DNA of 64,000 nt from Actinomadura rayongensis (GTDB lineage: Bacteria > Actinomycetota > Actinomycetes > Streptosporangiales > Streptosporangiaceae). Of this stretch, positions 8,015-17,700 are shown piece by piece. The stretch lies in NCBI RefSeq assembly GCF_009831215.1, contig NZ_WUTW01000002.1:62001-126000 (forward strand). The letters run 5' to 3'. The position numbers and the translations under genes are program-made. The notes under the pieces were generated by a model. It saw nothing but the letters and a program-made list of their open reading frames with translations. It was not told where the DNA came from and ran no database searches. Each line of letters starts with the position of its first letter. Within the stretch, counting starts at the first letter, position 1.

Positions 8015-9187
8015 TTAGCTTCGTCTTCGCACGGTGAAAAGGAACCCAAGGAGGGCGACAGCTGCTATAGCCAACCCTCCGATCAGACCGATGAGCAGGC
8101 CAGGGCTTCCCTTCGGCTTCTCGGCTGAGGTGTTGGGGGCAGCGGGCAGGGCGGTCTGCTGGTTTGCTTGTTGCGGTGCTTTTCCTGCCGAGAGGTCGTC
8201 GATGCGCTTGTAGACGGGGTTGGGAGTGTTGCCGGGGATTTTTTCCGTCAGGGCGCGGTAGGGGACCACGGCGCCGTAACCGGTGAATTTGTCCCAGCCT
8301 TTCGGGCCTACGTCCCTGGTCGTGGCGAGGAGTCGGCGGACGATCTCTCGGGCCGGCATTTTCGGGTAGCGGGAGCGCATCACCGCCACGACTCCCGCGG
8401 TGAGTGCGCTCGCCTGACTCGTTCCGTTCGCCTTCGCCGTGAACGCCCCGCGTCGTCCGATCGAGCCGACGTCGGCCGCAGGTCCCGCCACCACGACGTT
8501 GGCACCCGCCGACGAATCCTTCCAGACGTTGAGATACGCGTCGAGTCCGGCGACCGCCACGACGCCGACGCAGTTGGCCGGTTCGCCGAGAGTCGCGTTG
8601 TCCGGGCCGTCGTTTCCTGTGCTCGCGACGACTACCACATCGTTCTTCAGCGCATAGTCGACACCACTTTGCGTGGCTTCTGTGCAGTATGCGAATTGCT
8701 GGGCCAGCGACATGTTGATGACTTTCGCGCCGTGGTCCACGGCATAACGGATCGCCGTACCGAGCAGCACGCCCTTATAAATCGAGAGAATCTTGGACTC
8801 CGGCGCGACACCCACCATTCCCGAGCCCCGACCCTGACCGACGATGAGGGCGGCCATGCCGGTTCCGTGACCACCCTTCTCGGTATCGTGATCAACCGAG
8901 TCGTCGACCACGCCGTCCGCCGTGATCCTCTTTCCGACGACCGAACCTCGCAGGTCGGGGAGGTCGGTCGATACGCCGGTGTCGATGAGCCCCACGGTGA
9001 CACCCTTGCCGCGCGTCAAGGGCCACACCTTGTTCTCGATCTGCCAAGCTTCGAACCACCACTGCTCGGACCTTGGTCCCGGCAGTGCGGAAGCCGGCGG
9101 GGCGGCGGCCACGAGCAGCCCGCTGGCGGAGACGACGGCCAAGCACTGCCGCATGCGGATGGACTTGATCGAATACTCCTTCAGCAC
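8015..9187 (-). CDS. mycP: mycosin-type membrane subtilisin protease (first copy)
   Basis: 390 residues. There is a signal peptide near residues 9-35 (QCLAVVSASGLLVAAAPPASA), then an S8 subtilase domain with the full catalytic triad: Asp69 (GLIDTG), His107 (GGHGTGMAAL) and Ser257 (GTSQASALTAG). The oxyanion-region Asn in STGNDGPDN is also present. A Pro/Ala linker is followed by a C-terminal membrane helix (about residues 364-385) and an RRRS tail. This is the standard MycP layout: tethered outside the membrane, processing or stabilising the ESX complex. The start is uncertain: the GTG at 9187 lacks a ribosome site, while an AAGGAG lies six bases before an ATC codon (in frame, residue 7) and the next ATG is residue 12. 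It lies in a reverse-strand block of substrate-like genes, well separated from EccC. Confidence 0.88.
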   Translation of the reverse strand: MLKEYSIKSIRMRQCLAVVSASGLLVAAAPPASALPGPRSEQWWFEAWQIENKVWPLTRGKGVTVGLIDTGVSTDLPDLRGSVVGKRITADGVVDDSVDHDTEKGGHGTGMAALIVGQGRGSGMVGVAPESKILSIYKGVLLGTAIRYAVDHGAKVINMSLAQQFAYCTEATQSGVDYALKNDVVVVASTGNDGPDNATLGEPANCVGVVAVAGLDAYLNVWKDSSAGANVVVAGPAADVGSIGRRGAFTAKANGTSQASALTAGVVAVMRSRYPKMPAREIVRRLLATTRDVGPKGWDKFTGYGAVVPYRALTEKIPGNTPNPVYKRIDDLSAGKAPQQANQQTALPAAPNTSAEKPKGSPGLLIGLIGGLAIAAVALLGFLFTVRRRS

Positions 9188-9216
9188 TCATCAGTCAGGG
9201 CGGCGGACACGTCTTC

Positions 9217-10584
9217 TCAGGCCTCACCGATGACCGGCGGTGCGACGGCCTCGTCCTGCCGCCATAGGTCGTCCTCGTCCTCCAACCAGATCGCGCGTTC
9301 GCTTCCGCCATCATCCGCGCTGCCGCGGCGACCGCCTGGTCCGCCGGAAATCGTGCCGCTCTCGATGGTGCCCGGGCGCGGTCGCGCATTCCCCGGCTCG
9401 CTGGCCGCGTTCTTGCCGATCACCTCGCCGGCCCCGGGCGAACGCATCGCACCCGGGAACTCCTCGGCGACAGGCGACGGGCCGAGCTTCTCGCGCGTGC
9501 CGCCGATGACTCCGCCGGACCGGAGCCCGCCCGATCCTCCGCCGGGCATCAGGCCGTTCCCCGGCCTGCCGCCCGGCCCTGGCACCGGTTCCGCAGGAAA
9601 CTGCCGCGCCACCGACGGAGGCCGCAGCGTCGGCCTGCCGCCGACCGGTTCACCGGCGGACGGCAGACCGCCGGATCGCGGAGGCGTGATCCCGCCCACC
9701 AGCGGAGACAGGCCGGGTGTACCGCCGACAGGCCGGATGCCACCGGCGGAGCCGCCCGGGGTCAGCGTGAGCGGCGTGTCATTCCCCGGCGGCCCACCGC
9801 CCGGCCCACCAGGTCTGCTCCCTTCAAGGTCGGACGGGTTGCGCGGGCTCTGCCCTGACGGGTCCTCAGGCGTGGACGGCGCCCGGTGAGGCGTTTCCGG
9901 GCTGTTCGGATTCCCGCCGGAGTTTCGGGGAGCGTCTCGGTCACTCGAGGGGGTCGGTGATCCGCTGGGCTTTGTTGTCCGCGTTCCGCCCGGACCCGCC
10001 GTGGGCGAGGTCCCGCTCCGCGTCGGCGCGTCCCCGTTGAAACCGGCTTCGTTGGTCGACGCGCCGGTGGGTATTTCCAAACTGCCCGGAATCTCGTTGT
10101 AGGCGGAGACCAGGGACTCGTTCGTCCGGGCGAGATGTTCCTGGGCGGCTCGGTCGGCGGCGATCTGCTGCAATGGATCGAGGCGTGTTGATGGAAGCGT
10201 GCCGACCGGGGTGCTGACGGGGGGCGGCATCCCGGCGCGGCCCGTCATCAGCGCGGCGTGAGCCGCGTTCATCGCCGACCCGAAGTTCCGGCTCGCCGCG
10301 ACGAGCGTGCTCGCGCCCGTGGTCAAGCCCCTGAGGTCCGCCGCGCTCAGTTCCTGGGACTCGGCCTCCCATACCGCGCTCAGTCGGCTCGCATGCTTGG
10401 GCAGGGAGCCTTCCGCCTGGGCGATCATCTGCGCGGCCTGGGCGTAGGCCTTGCTGAGACCGCTCAGCGAGTCGGCGTCCGCGCTTTTCAGGAACGACGC
10501 GATCTGTTCGTACCCGTACTGCGCGGGATTCCCCTCGCCCAGGTCACCGTGCCGGACGGGCTGCTCGAAGCCCTTGTGGCCCAT
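9217..10584 (-). CDS. helical N-terminus plus Gly/Pro-rich tail, putative T7SS substrate
   Basis: 455 residues. Residues 25-175 are Ala-rich alpha-helical and resemble PPE/WXG-type helical bundles (AYAQAAQMIAQAEGSL, SAVWEAESQELSAADLRG), without a strict W-x-G turn. Residues 180-430 are Gly/Pro/Ser-rich low-complexity sequence. The end is acidic with a compact motif (EDEDDLWRQDEAVAPPVIGE). Long disordered tails ending in a short conserved acidic-aromatic motif are common in actinobacterial T7SS-associated proteins. The gene sits between the 123-residue helical protein and the first mycosin, so it is a good candidate substrate or structural cap. No enzymatic domain is visible. Confidence 0.72.
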   Translation of the reverse strand: MGHKGFEQPVRHGDLGEGNPAQYGYEQIASFLKSADADSLSGLSKAYAQAAQMIAQAEGSLPKHASRLSAVWEAESQELSAADLRGLTTGASTLVAASRNFGSAMNAAHAALMTGRAGMPPPVSTPVGTLPSTRLDPLQQIAADRAAQEHLARTNESLVSAYNEIPGSLEIPTGASTNEAGFNGDAPTRSGTSPTAGPGGTRTTKPSGSPTPSSDRDAPRNSGGNPNSPETPHRAPSTPEDPSGQSPRNPSDLEGSRPGGPGGGPPGNDTPLTLTPGGSAGGIRPVGGTPGLSPLVGGITPPRSGGLPSAGEPVGGRPTLRPPSVARQFPAEPVPGPGGRPGNGLMPGGGSGGLRSGGVIGGTREKLGPSPVAEEFPGAMRSPGAGEVIGKNAASEPGNARPRPGTIESGTISGGPGGRRGSADDGGSERAIWLEDEDDLWRQDEAVAPPVIGEA

Positions 10585-10609
10585 CGGGCTCTCCTTCTCC
10601 GCTCGCGTC

Positions 10610-10981
10610 CTACCAGGGCTTCACATGGGCCGGCGGACGGTCATCACTGCCCGTCGTCTGCACTGCCGCAGTCGACAGCAGTTCGGCCTGGTCGAGGTTC
10701 GCGGCCGTCTGCTCGAGCTTGATCTTCGTCGCCTCGTAGGTTGCGCAGTATGCGTCGAGCGCGGCGATCATTCCCGCATGCGCGGTTCCTAGCTTCTGAC
10801 CGAACTGGTGCGCGACGTCCCAGGCCCCGACCTGGCCGGGAGGCATCGCCTTGAGCAGTGCGAGTGCGGCGCGCAGATTCGCAAGATCGGCGTCCATCTC
10901 CTTGGCGACCTTGCGGATCTCGTTGCGGCGGGCCAGGACGGATCCGCCGGCGCGTGCGGGCGGCTTTTCCGGGGGAGCCAT
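10610..10981 (-). CDS. small helical ESX-associated protein
   Basis: 123 residues from the ATG at 10981, which has AAGGA upstream. The protein is Ala-rich and helical (KEMDADLANLRAALALLK, then KLGTAHAGMIAALDAYCATY), with a helix-turn-helix hairpin plan like WXG100 proteins but with the turn GAWDVAHQFG instead of W-x-G. It lies 20 bp downstream of an EsxA-like gene and 25 bp upstream of the Gly/Pro-rich substrate-like gene. It is thus in the same operon and may be the partner of one of them. Confidence 0.72.
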   Translation of the reverse strand: MAPPEKPPARAGGSVLARRNEIRKVAKEMDADLANLRAALALLKAMPPGQVGAWDVAHQFGQKLGTAHAGMIAALDAYCATYEATKIKLEQTAANLDQAELLSTAAVQTTGSDDRPPAHVKPW

Positions 10982-11001
10982 CGGGTTTCGTCCTTCTTTG
11001 T

Positions 11002-11292
11002 TCAGGTCCACATCGCGGTGTTGGCCTTCTCGGCGCCCAGGTGGATGTCGTGGGAGTCGCCGATGACCAGGCTCAGCTTGTTGGCGGCGGCCTGCATGCG
11101 GTCGGCGGCGCGGCGCCATTCGTCGGCCTTGCGCTGGTAGGCCGCGCGTGCTTCGCCGTCCCACTCCGACAGGTGGTTGCGGACCTGGGCGTCGAGTTGT
11201 TCCACGATGGACCGGTACTGCTGTGCCGCCTTCAGGAACTGCGCCTGGGCGTCCTTCATGCCGCCGAAGTTGACGAACGTCGTCTCGCTCAT
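11002..11292 (-). CDS. WXG100 family protein (EsxA-like)
   Basis: 96 residues, the canonical ESAT-6 size, with an antiparallel two-helix plan and the turn motif SEWDGEARAAY (W-D-G). ATG start. WXG100 proteins are small helical dimers exported by the ESX channel and also needed for export of other substrates. The gene is second in the reverse-strand operon that begins with another WXG100 gene 27 bp upstream, as expected for an EsxB/EsxA pair. The C-terminus ends in NTAMWT with no clear YxxxD/E signal. Confidence 0.92.
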   Translation of the reverse strand: MSETTFVNFGGMKDAQAQFLKAAQQYRSIVEQLDAQVRNHLSEWDGEARAAYQRKADEWRRAADRMQAAANKLSLVIGDSHDIHLGAEKANTAMWT

Positions 11293-11319
11293 GTCGGTCT
11301 CCTCGTCGTTGGAGGGCGG

Positions 11320-11634
11320 TCAGCCGTTGATGGCGCCGCGAAGGCGGTTGACGGCCTCGATCCTGCGCTGTTCCGAGCCGTCGTACTTGACCTTGGTGTC
11401 GACCAGGCGCTGGTGGATCTCGTCCAGGTCCTTCTGGACCTTGGTGAATTCGCCCTCGAACAGGTTGTAGACCTGCGTGAACGCGTCGGCCGACTCGCCC
11501 TTCCACGCGCCCTGGAGTTGGGCGTGGTAGCCCGTGAGGCGGGTCTTGAGCTGGCCGATCTGCGCGTGGGCCTCCTCGATCTTTCCCGCCGCGGCCTGCA
11601 TGTGCTGCCGATTGACGGACGACTGCTGCGACAT
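11320..11634 (-). CDS. WXG100 family protein (EsxB/CFP-10-like)
   Basis: 104 residues. The ATG at 11634 has a strong GGGAGG ribosome site 4 nt upstream, so the 12-residue longer frame is not used. The turn motif is GAWKGES (W-K-G), followed by a helix containing VYNLFEGEF, which includes a Y-x-x-x-E pattern like the T7SS export signal, although it lies inside the second helix. It is the first gene of the operon running toward 4.85 kb and the likely dimer partner of the adjacent W-D-G protein. About 210 bp separate it from the 3' end of eccB. Confidence 0.92.
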   Translation of the reverse strand: MSQQSSVNRQHMQAAAGKIEEAHAQIGQLKTRLTGYHAQLQGAWKGESADAFTQVYNLFEGEFTKVQKDLDEIHQRLVDTKVKYDGSEQRRIEAVNRLRGAING

Positions 11635-11843
11635 CCTGCCTCCCGTGATCGCGATGACGTCACAGAACACCCGCGAGAGCCATCGTTCGGCCCGTTTAAC
11701 GACACCCCGTGACAGCCGACAAGTCCGAGGTTAGATCAGACGATCTGGGTGGTCCATCGAATAGGCGAACCGCCGAACAGGGACTTTCGGCACAGAACGG
11801 TAAAATGTGCGTTCTACCAGCGGTGTCGCATGGAGTTCGGCAA

Positions 11844-13220
11844 TCATCTGGCCGGAACCGGCCGCCGGGCCGCGTCCGATGCGAGCACCGGGCCGTCGCG
11901 GAATAGTTGCATCAGATTCGCCGGGACGGGCGCGGCGTCCGCCATCGAGTAGCCGAGTTTCGCCACGTCGGCGGCCGTCGCGACGGGATAGCGCACGCCC
12001 TGGTCGGTGATCAGCGCATAGGCCTGCGGACGGTGGCCCGGAAGGGCGAGCGTTCCGGCGAACGTTCCGCCGCCGGAGATCACCACCTGATCGAGACCGG
12101 CCGAAATCGAATTTCCGGTCATGGCCGGAAGGGTTGCGCCGACGGTGAATCGGGCATCCATCGACAATTTATCCGTTCCCCGGTAAACGACGCAGAGAGG
12201 TACCGACGACGCGTAACCGATCGGTCGGGGCGGGTCCTCGGGAAGGTCGTCGCTGTGCAGGTTCGTCCGGGACGGCCGCGCCGCGGCGACACCGGGCGGG
12301 ATGACGCGCACCTGGCCGGGACCGTCCGGACGGGTTCCCGCCGCCTCCAGGAGCAGCCGGGCCTGTGTCTGGGAGATGCTGGACAGCCCGTCGCGGAGTT
12401 GCACGTACCAGCGCGCGGGGGTGCCGGCCACCGCCGCGACCTCGAACACCTGGCCCACCGGCGTGGGCGCGCCGTCCGGTCCCGGGGCGCGCGAGCCCCA
12501 ACCGGGGACGGACGGTGCGGTGAAGTCCGGTCCCTGGGGAAGCCCGTTCAACCACCGGGCGTCCACGAGGACGGGTTCCTCCGCCGTGAGGGCGCGGGCG
12601 TCCTCGACGGAGATCCGCATCCGGCGGTCGTGCCACACCAGCCACGGTCGGCCGCCCGCGCGGACGAGCACCGCCTCGCCGTCGCTCAACCCGCGCCCCC
12701 CGACGTCCCGGCCGCCGACGAGGGAGACGACCGCGGCGCCGTTCGCGACCGTCCGCACGCACAGCGACCACGGCCCGCGGCCGAGCCGTGCGGGGTCCGG
12801 CAGGGACTCGGGCGCGCCTTCGATGCCGGTGAGCGGTCCGCGCGCGTACTTCGCCAGCGAGCGGGACGAGACCGAGCGGCGCTGAATCGACGCGTCCGGC
12901 ATCGCCAGCCGCGCCGACGCATAGTTGACGAACGGGACCATCCGGCGCGTCTCGGCGCTGTAGGCGTAGCTGGCCCCGGTCTCCTTCTCGATGACGAGGA
13001 CGCCGGGCCGTTCGAGTCCCCCGGCGCCGCCCTTGAAGATCAGTCCGGAGATCCCGAATCCGGCGGCGATGAGGACGGCGACCATGACGCCGCAGAGCGT
13101 CCCGACTCCGGTGCGGCGCAGCGGCGACTCGGCCGCGCTCGGCCGGCCTTGCAGGAGCGCGAGCGCGACGCGCTGCGTCGTCAGCCGGTACGCCTGGTAG
13201 AGGTCCTTGCGGGTCTGCAT
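11844..13220 (-). CDS. eccB: ESX core membrane protein EccB
   Basis: 458 residues from the ATG at 13220, which overlaps the EccD stop (ATGA). The same frame is open far upstream, but that part overlaps eccD. The N-terminus is the EccB signature (MQTRKDLYQAYRLTTQRVAL, with LLQGRPSAAESPLRRTG). A single membrane helix at about residues 42-64 follows, then a large extracytoplasmic domain made of the R1-R4-like repeats typical of the family. EccB forms the periplasmic part of the ESX export complex with EccC and EccD. The coupling with eccD and the divergent eccC show that this is the core of the machine. Confidence 0.93.
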   Translation of the reverse strand: MQTRKDLYQAYRLTTQRVALALLQGRPSAAESPLRRTGVGTLCGVMVAVLIAAGFGISGLIFKGGAGGLERPGVLVIEKETGASYAYSAETRRMVPFVNYASARLAMPDASIQRRSVSSRSLAKYARGPLTGIEGAPESLPDPARLGRGPWSLCVRTVANGAAVVSLVGGRDVGGRGLSDGEAVLVRAGGRPWLVWHDRRMRISVEDARALTAEEPVLVDARWLNGLPQGPDFTAPSVPGWGSRAPGPDGAPTPVGQVFEVAAVAGTPARWYVQLRDGLSSISQTQARLLLEAAGTRPDGPGQVRVIPPGVAAARPSRTNLHSDDLPEDPPRPIGYASSVPLCVVYRGTDKLSMDARFTVGATLPAMTGNSISAGLDQVVISGGGTFAGTLALPGHRPQAYALITDQGVRYPVATAADVAKLGYSMADAAPVPANLMQLFRDGPVLASDAARRPVPAR

Positions 13221-14611
13221 CAGCCGGCGAGCCCGCGCATCCGCGAGTACAGCCCCAGCAGGCCCACGGCCAGCGGGAACAGGCTGACGATCAACGTCAT
13301 GTCGAGGATGTCGCCGGCCCGTCCCCAGAACGGGGACGGCTTGCGGACGGGCAGCCGTAGCGCCGTCACCGCCGCCACGGTCGCGGCGGCGAGGGCCGGG
13401 AGGACGACCGCGAGCAGCACCGTCCGGGGCGCGTGCGACCCCGCCGCGGCGAGGGCGAGCAGCACCGGACCGGCCGCGCCGGACCCGAGCAGCCAGAGCC
13501 GCTGCGGGCGCCGGACGAACACGCGGGCGCGCAGCAGCAGGACGGCGGAGACGCAGGCGCTCATCGTCGCGGGCATCCAGCCGTCCCCGGTCACGAGGAA
13601 CGCCTGCGCGCCGAGGCAGACGAGGGCGACCGCCGCGACGAGCCCGGTGCCGAACCGGTCGGCCTCCCGGGTGCGGCGCAGCAGGGTGGGGCCGTCGAAG
13701 GTCTGGGCGTCGCGCAGTTCCTCGGCGGTCTCCGGGACCGGCGGCAGCGGCAGCCGCGCGAGCCGGAAGCTCATCGACGGGAGGAACGCGGTGAAGGCCA
13801 GGCAGACCGCCGCGAAGAGGGCGGCGGTGCCGCGGGCGTCCAGGCCCGCCCCCTGGACGAGCGCCGCCGCGATCGCGCCGAGCAGCGCGGTGAGCGCGCC
13901 GCCGAGGAACGCGGGGAGCCCGTCGACGACCGAGACGGCGCAGACCGCGGCGACGGCCGTGACGGCGGCGGACCCGGCGAGCAGGTGCGGCGCGCCCAAC
14001 GAGGCGAGCCCGACCGGACGGGCGGGCGCCAGCAGGCCGCCGAGGAACGCGTACGGCAGGGCGGCCCAGCCGAGCACGGCCCCCGCCGCGGCGTCGCCGA
14101 GCGCGCGCGACAGGACGGCCGCGCCGACCGTCAGGGCGAGCGCAACGGCTCCCGCGACGGCGGCGGCCAGGCCCCACGGCGGTCCGGCCAGGGCGAGCGC
14201 GGCGGCCCCGGCGAGCAGGGCGACGGCGGTCCCGGCCAGGCCGACGCGGCGGGTCGTCTCGGGCCGCCAGCGGTCGGCGTACTCGTTGACGCCGGTCGCC
14301 ACCACGTCCGCGACGTCGTCGAACGTGACCTCGGGAAGCTGGGCCAGTTCCGGCCGGAAATACAGCAGCTCGCCGTCCCGGACGCCGTGGTCGGAAAGGG
14401 AGCGCGACTCGTCCAGCGGCGGTTCGTCGAGGCGCTGCAGGATCCAGCTGGAATGGCGCAGCCCGCTGTCGGCCAAATCCGCGCCCGCGACCTGCAACAA
14501 CGTCGGCAGCATGTGCGCGAGGGGAATGTCGGCGGGAAGGGAGAGGTCGATCCGGCGGTGCGGCGCGACGATCGCCACCCGGCACAGGTCCGACCCCGTC
14601 GTCGTGTACAC
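13220..14611 (-). CDS. eccD: ESX core channel protein EccD
   Basis: 463 residues from a GTG with a good GGGGAGG ribosome site. Residues 1-100 form a ubiquitin-like cytosolic domain (start CRVAIVAPHRRIDLSLPADI). About eleven hydrophobic helices follow from residue 125 to the end, which is the EccD plan. EccD is the main membrane-spanning component of the ESX inner-membrane complex. It starts the reverse transcript eccD-eccB and lies back to back with eccC across 170 bp. Confidence 0.92.
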   Translation of the reverse strand: MYTTTGSDLCRVAIVAPHRRIDLSLPADIPLAHMLPTLLQVAGADLADSGLRHSSWILQRLDEPPLDESRSLSDHGVRDGELLYFRPELAQLPEVTFDDVADVVATGVNEYADRWRPETTRRVGLAGTAVALLAGAAALALAGPPWGLAAAVAGAVALALTVGAAVLSRALGDAAAGAVLGWAALPYAFLGGLLAPARPVGLASLGAPHLLAGSAAVTAVAAVCAVSVVDGLPAFLGGALTALLGAIAAALVQGAGLDARGTAALFAAVCLAFTAFLPSMSFRLARLPLPPVPETAEELRDAQTFDGPTLLRRTREADRFGTGLVAAVALVCLGAQAFLVTGDGWMPATMSACVSAVLLLRARVFVRRPQRLWLLGSGAAGPVLLALAAAGSHAPRTVLLAVVLPALAAATVAAVTALRLPVRKPSPFWGRAGDILDMTLIVSLFPLAVGLLGLYSRMRGLAG

Positions 14612-14690
14612 GCGCTCTCCGGCCTCCCCTGGACATCACGCGATGACCGATCATTGCTTACCAGTCAGAACCGTCCCGCGCCACCTCGAT

Positions 14691-14704
14691 GCGGGAATTC
14701 CCGC
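14691..14704. promoter_or_regulatory. palindrome in the eccD/eccC divergent promoter region
   Basis: GCGGGAATTCCCGC is a perfect 14-bp palindrome placed between the divergent eccD (start 14611) and eccC (start 14782) genes. A TAGAAT -10-like box follows at 14734-14739 on the forward strand. An operator controlling both halves of the secretion core is the simplest reading; the binding protein is unknown. Confidence 0.45.
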
Positions 14705-14781
14705 GGGCCGAACATTTTCCCGTGATCGCTCCCTAGAATGACGGGCCATTGAACGGTGTCGGCGGGCGGAAAGGAGCGACG

Positions 14782-17700
14782 GTGGGCCTCGTTGTCGTCC
14801 GGCGGCCGGAACGGCGCCCCCCGCCCCGGCTGCCCGAAGGCGAACTGGTGCTCGAACCGCCGCCCGAACTGCCGGAAACGATCGGCCAGGGTTTCGCGGG
14901 CGCGCTGATGTACGTCCCGATGGCGGCCAGCGGCGGCGCGATGGGCCTCATGTTCCTGGGCGGGGGCGGCTCGGGCGGCGGCAACCCGATCATGTGGGTG
15001 GCGAGCGGCCTGTTCGTCCTGTCGATGGTCGGGATGGGCTTCGGCCAGATGGGGCAGGGCGCGGGCGAGCGCAAGCAGCGGCTGAACGGCGCCCGCCGCG
15101 ACTACTACCGCTACCTGGACCAGATGCGGGCGAAGGTCCGCACGGCCGCCGCGCAGCAGCGCGCGGCGCTGGAGTGGACGGGCCCGAACCCGAGGACGCT
15201 GTGGTCGGTCGCGATGAGCCACCGGCTGTGGGAGCGGCGCCCCGCCGACGAGGACTTCGGCCAGGTCCGGATCGGCCGCGGACGGCAGCGGCTCGCCCTG
15301 GAGCTGGTGGCGCCGGAGACCAAGCCGATCGAGGACCTGGAGCCGATGTGCGCCGGGGCGCTGCGCCGCTTCCTGTCGGCGCACGCGACCGTCCCGGACC
15401 TGCCCATCGCGGTGGCGCTGCCCGCGTTCGCGCGGCTGCTGCCCACCGGCGACCCGGACGCCGTGCGGGCGATGGTCCGCGCGCTCGTGGCGCAGCTCGT
15501 CACCTTCCACACGCCCGACGACGTGCGGCTCACGATCTGCACGGCGCCGGAGCGGATGCCGGACTGGGAGTGGGCGAAATGGCTGCCGCACTGCCTGCAT
15601 CCGGGCGTCCACGACGCGGCCGGGCCGGTGCGGCTCGTCGGCCCGTCGCTGGCGGAGCTGGAGCGGCTCCTGGAGGACGAGCTGAAGGACCGTCCGCGCT
15701 TCTCCCCCGATCTCGACGCGCAGGACCTCCCGTTCCACGTCGTCGTCGTGGACGGCGGCGCCACCGCCGACGCGCAGATCGCGGCCGACGGCATCAAGGG
15801 CGTCTGCGTCATCGACCTCGACGGCCACTGCGCGCCGACGTCCGACGCGACGACGCTGCGGCTCCACGTCACGCCCGCCGGGCTGGAGATGCTGGAGCGC
15901 GACCACACCGGCAAGGACGTCGTGAGCCCGCTCGGCCGGGCGGACCGATTCGGCCCGGCGCAGGCCGAGGGCCTCGCGCTGCGCCTGGCCCCGCTGCGCG
16001 CCGGGGCGGCCGACGAGCCGGAGCAGAACGCGCTCGCCGGCGACCTGTCGCTGACGTCGCTGCTCGGCCTGCGCGGCGCGCACGAACTGGACGCGGACGT
16101 CGCGTGGCAGCCCCGTCCGCCGCGCAACCGGCTCCGCGTGCCGATCGGCGTGGACGCCGAGGGCCGGGCGATCGAGCTGGACATCAAGGAGTCGGCGCAG
16201 GGCGGGATGGGGCCGCACGGCCTGCTGATCGGCGCGACCGGGTCCGGCAAGTCCGAGCTGCTGCGGACGCTGGTGCTCGCGCTCGCCGCGACCCACTCCT
16301 CCGAGACGCTCAACTTCGTGCTGGTGGACTTCAAGGGCGGCGCGACGTTCCTCGGCATGGAGGGGCTGCGCCACGTGTCGGCGATCATCACCAACCTGGA
16401 GGAGGAGCTGCCGCTCGTCGACCGCATGTACGACGCGCTGCACGGCGAGATGATCCGGCGGCAGGAGCTGCTGCGCGCGGCGGGCAACTACGCCTCGCTG
16501 CGCGACTACGAGCGGGCGCGCGAGCAGGGCGCGTCGCTCACCCCGCTCCCGACGCTGTTCGTGGTGCTGGACGAGTTCTCCGAGCTGCTGTCGGCCAAGC
16601 CGGAGTTCGCCGACCTGTTCGTCATGATCGGGCGGCTCGGCCGGTCCCTCGGCGTGCATCTGCTGCTCGCGTCGCAGCGGCTGGAGGAGAGCAGGCTCCG
16701 GGGGCTGGACTCGCACCTGTCCTACCGGATCGGCCTGCGGACGTTCTCGGCGATGGAGTCGCGGGTGGTGCTCGGCGTTCCGGACGCGTACGAACTGCCG
16801 TCCCAGCCGGGCAACGGCTACCTGAAGGTCGACGTCAGCGACATGATCCGGTTCAAGGCCGCGTACGTGTCGGGGCCGGTGGGCGACGCGGCGCCGGTCC
16901 CGGACCGGGCGGGCGGCCCGGCCGCGCGGCGGCAGATCGTGCCGTACGGGACGGCGTACATCGCGCCGCCGCCGGTGGACGAGCCCGTCCGCGCGGCGCC
17001 GGAGACCCGGCCGGACGGGGAGACACTGTTCACCGCGCTCGTCGGGAGGCTCGCCGGCCGGGGACCGGCCGCGCACCGGATCTGGCTGCCGCCGCTCGAC
17101 GTCCCGCCGACGGTGGACGCGCTGCTGCCCGCGCTGTCGGCGGCGCCCGGCCGCGGGCTGACCACCGCGGACTGGGCGGGGCGGGGTCGGCTGGCGGCCG
17201 TCGTCGGGATCATCGACCGGCCGTTCGACCAGCGGCGCGACCCGTTCTGGGTGGACCTGTCGGCGGCGGCCGGGCACGTCGGCATCGCGGGCGCGCCGCA
17301 GACGGGCAAGTCCACGATGCTGCGCTCGCTCATCGCCTCGCTGGCGCTGCTGCACACGCCCGAGGAGGTGCAGTTCTACTGCCTGGACTTCGGCGGCGGG
17401 ACGCTCGGCCCGCTCGCCGGGCTCCCGCACGTCGGCGGCGTCGCCCACCGGCTGGACCCCGACCGCGTCCGGCGGACGGTCGCGGAGATGACGACGCTGC
17501 TGGAGCGCCGGGAACGGGAGTTCGCCGAGCACGGCGTCGACTCGATCGCGACGTACCGGCGGCTGCGGGCGTCCGGGGAGCTGCCGGGCGACGGCTTCGG
17601 CGACGTCTTCCTGGTCGTCGACGGATGGACGGCCTTCCGCCAGGAGTACGAGCGGCTCGAAGAGGTGATCACCGACCTGGCCGCGCGCGGGCTCGGCTTC

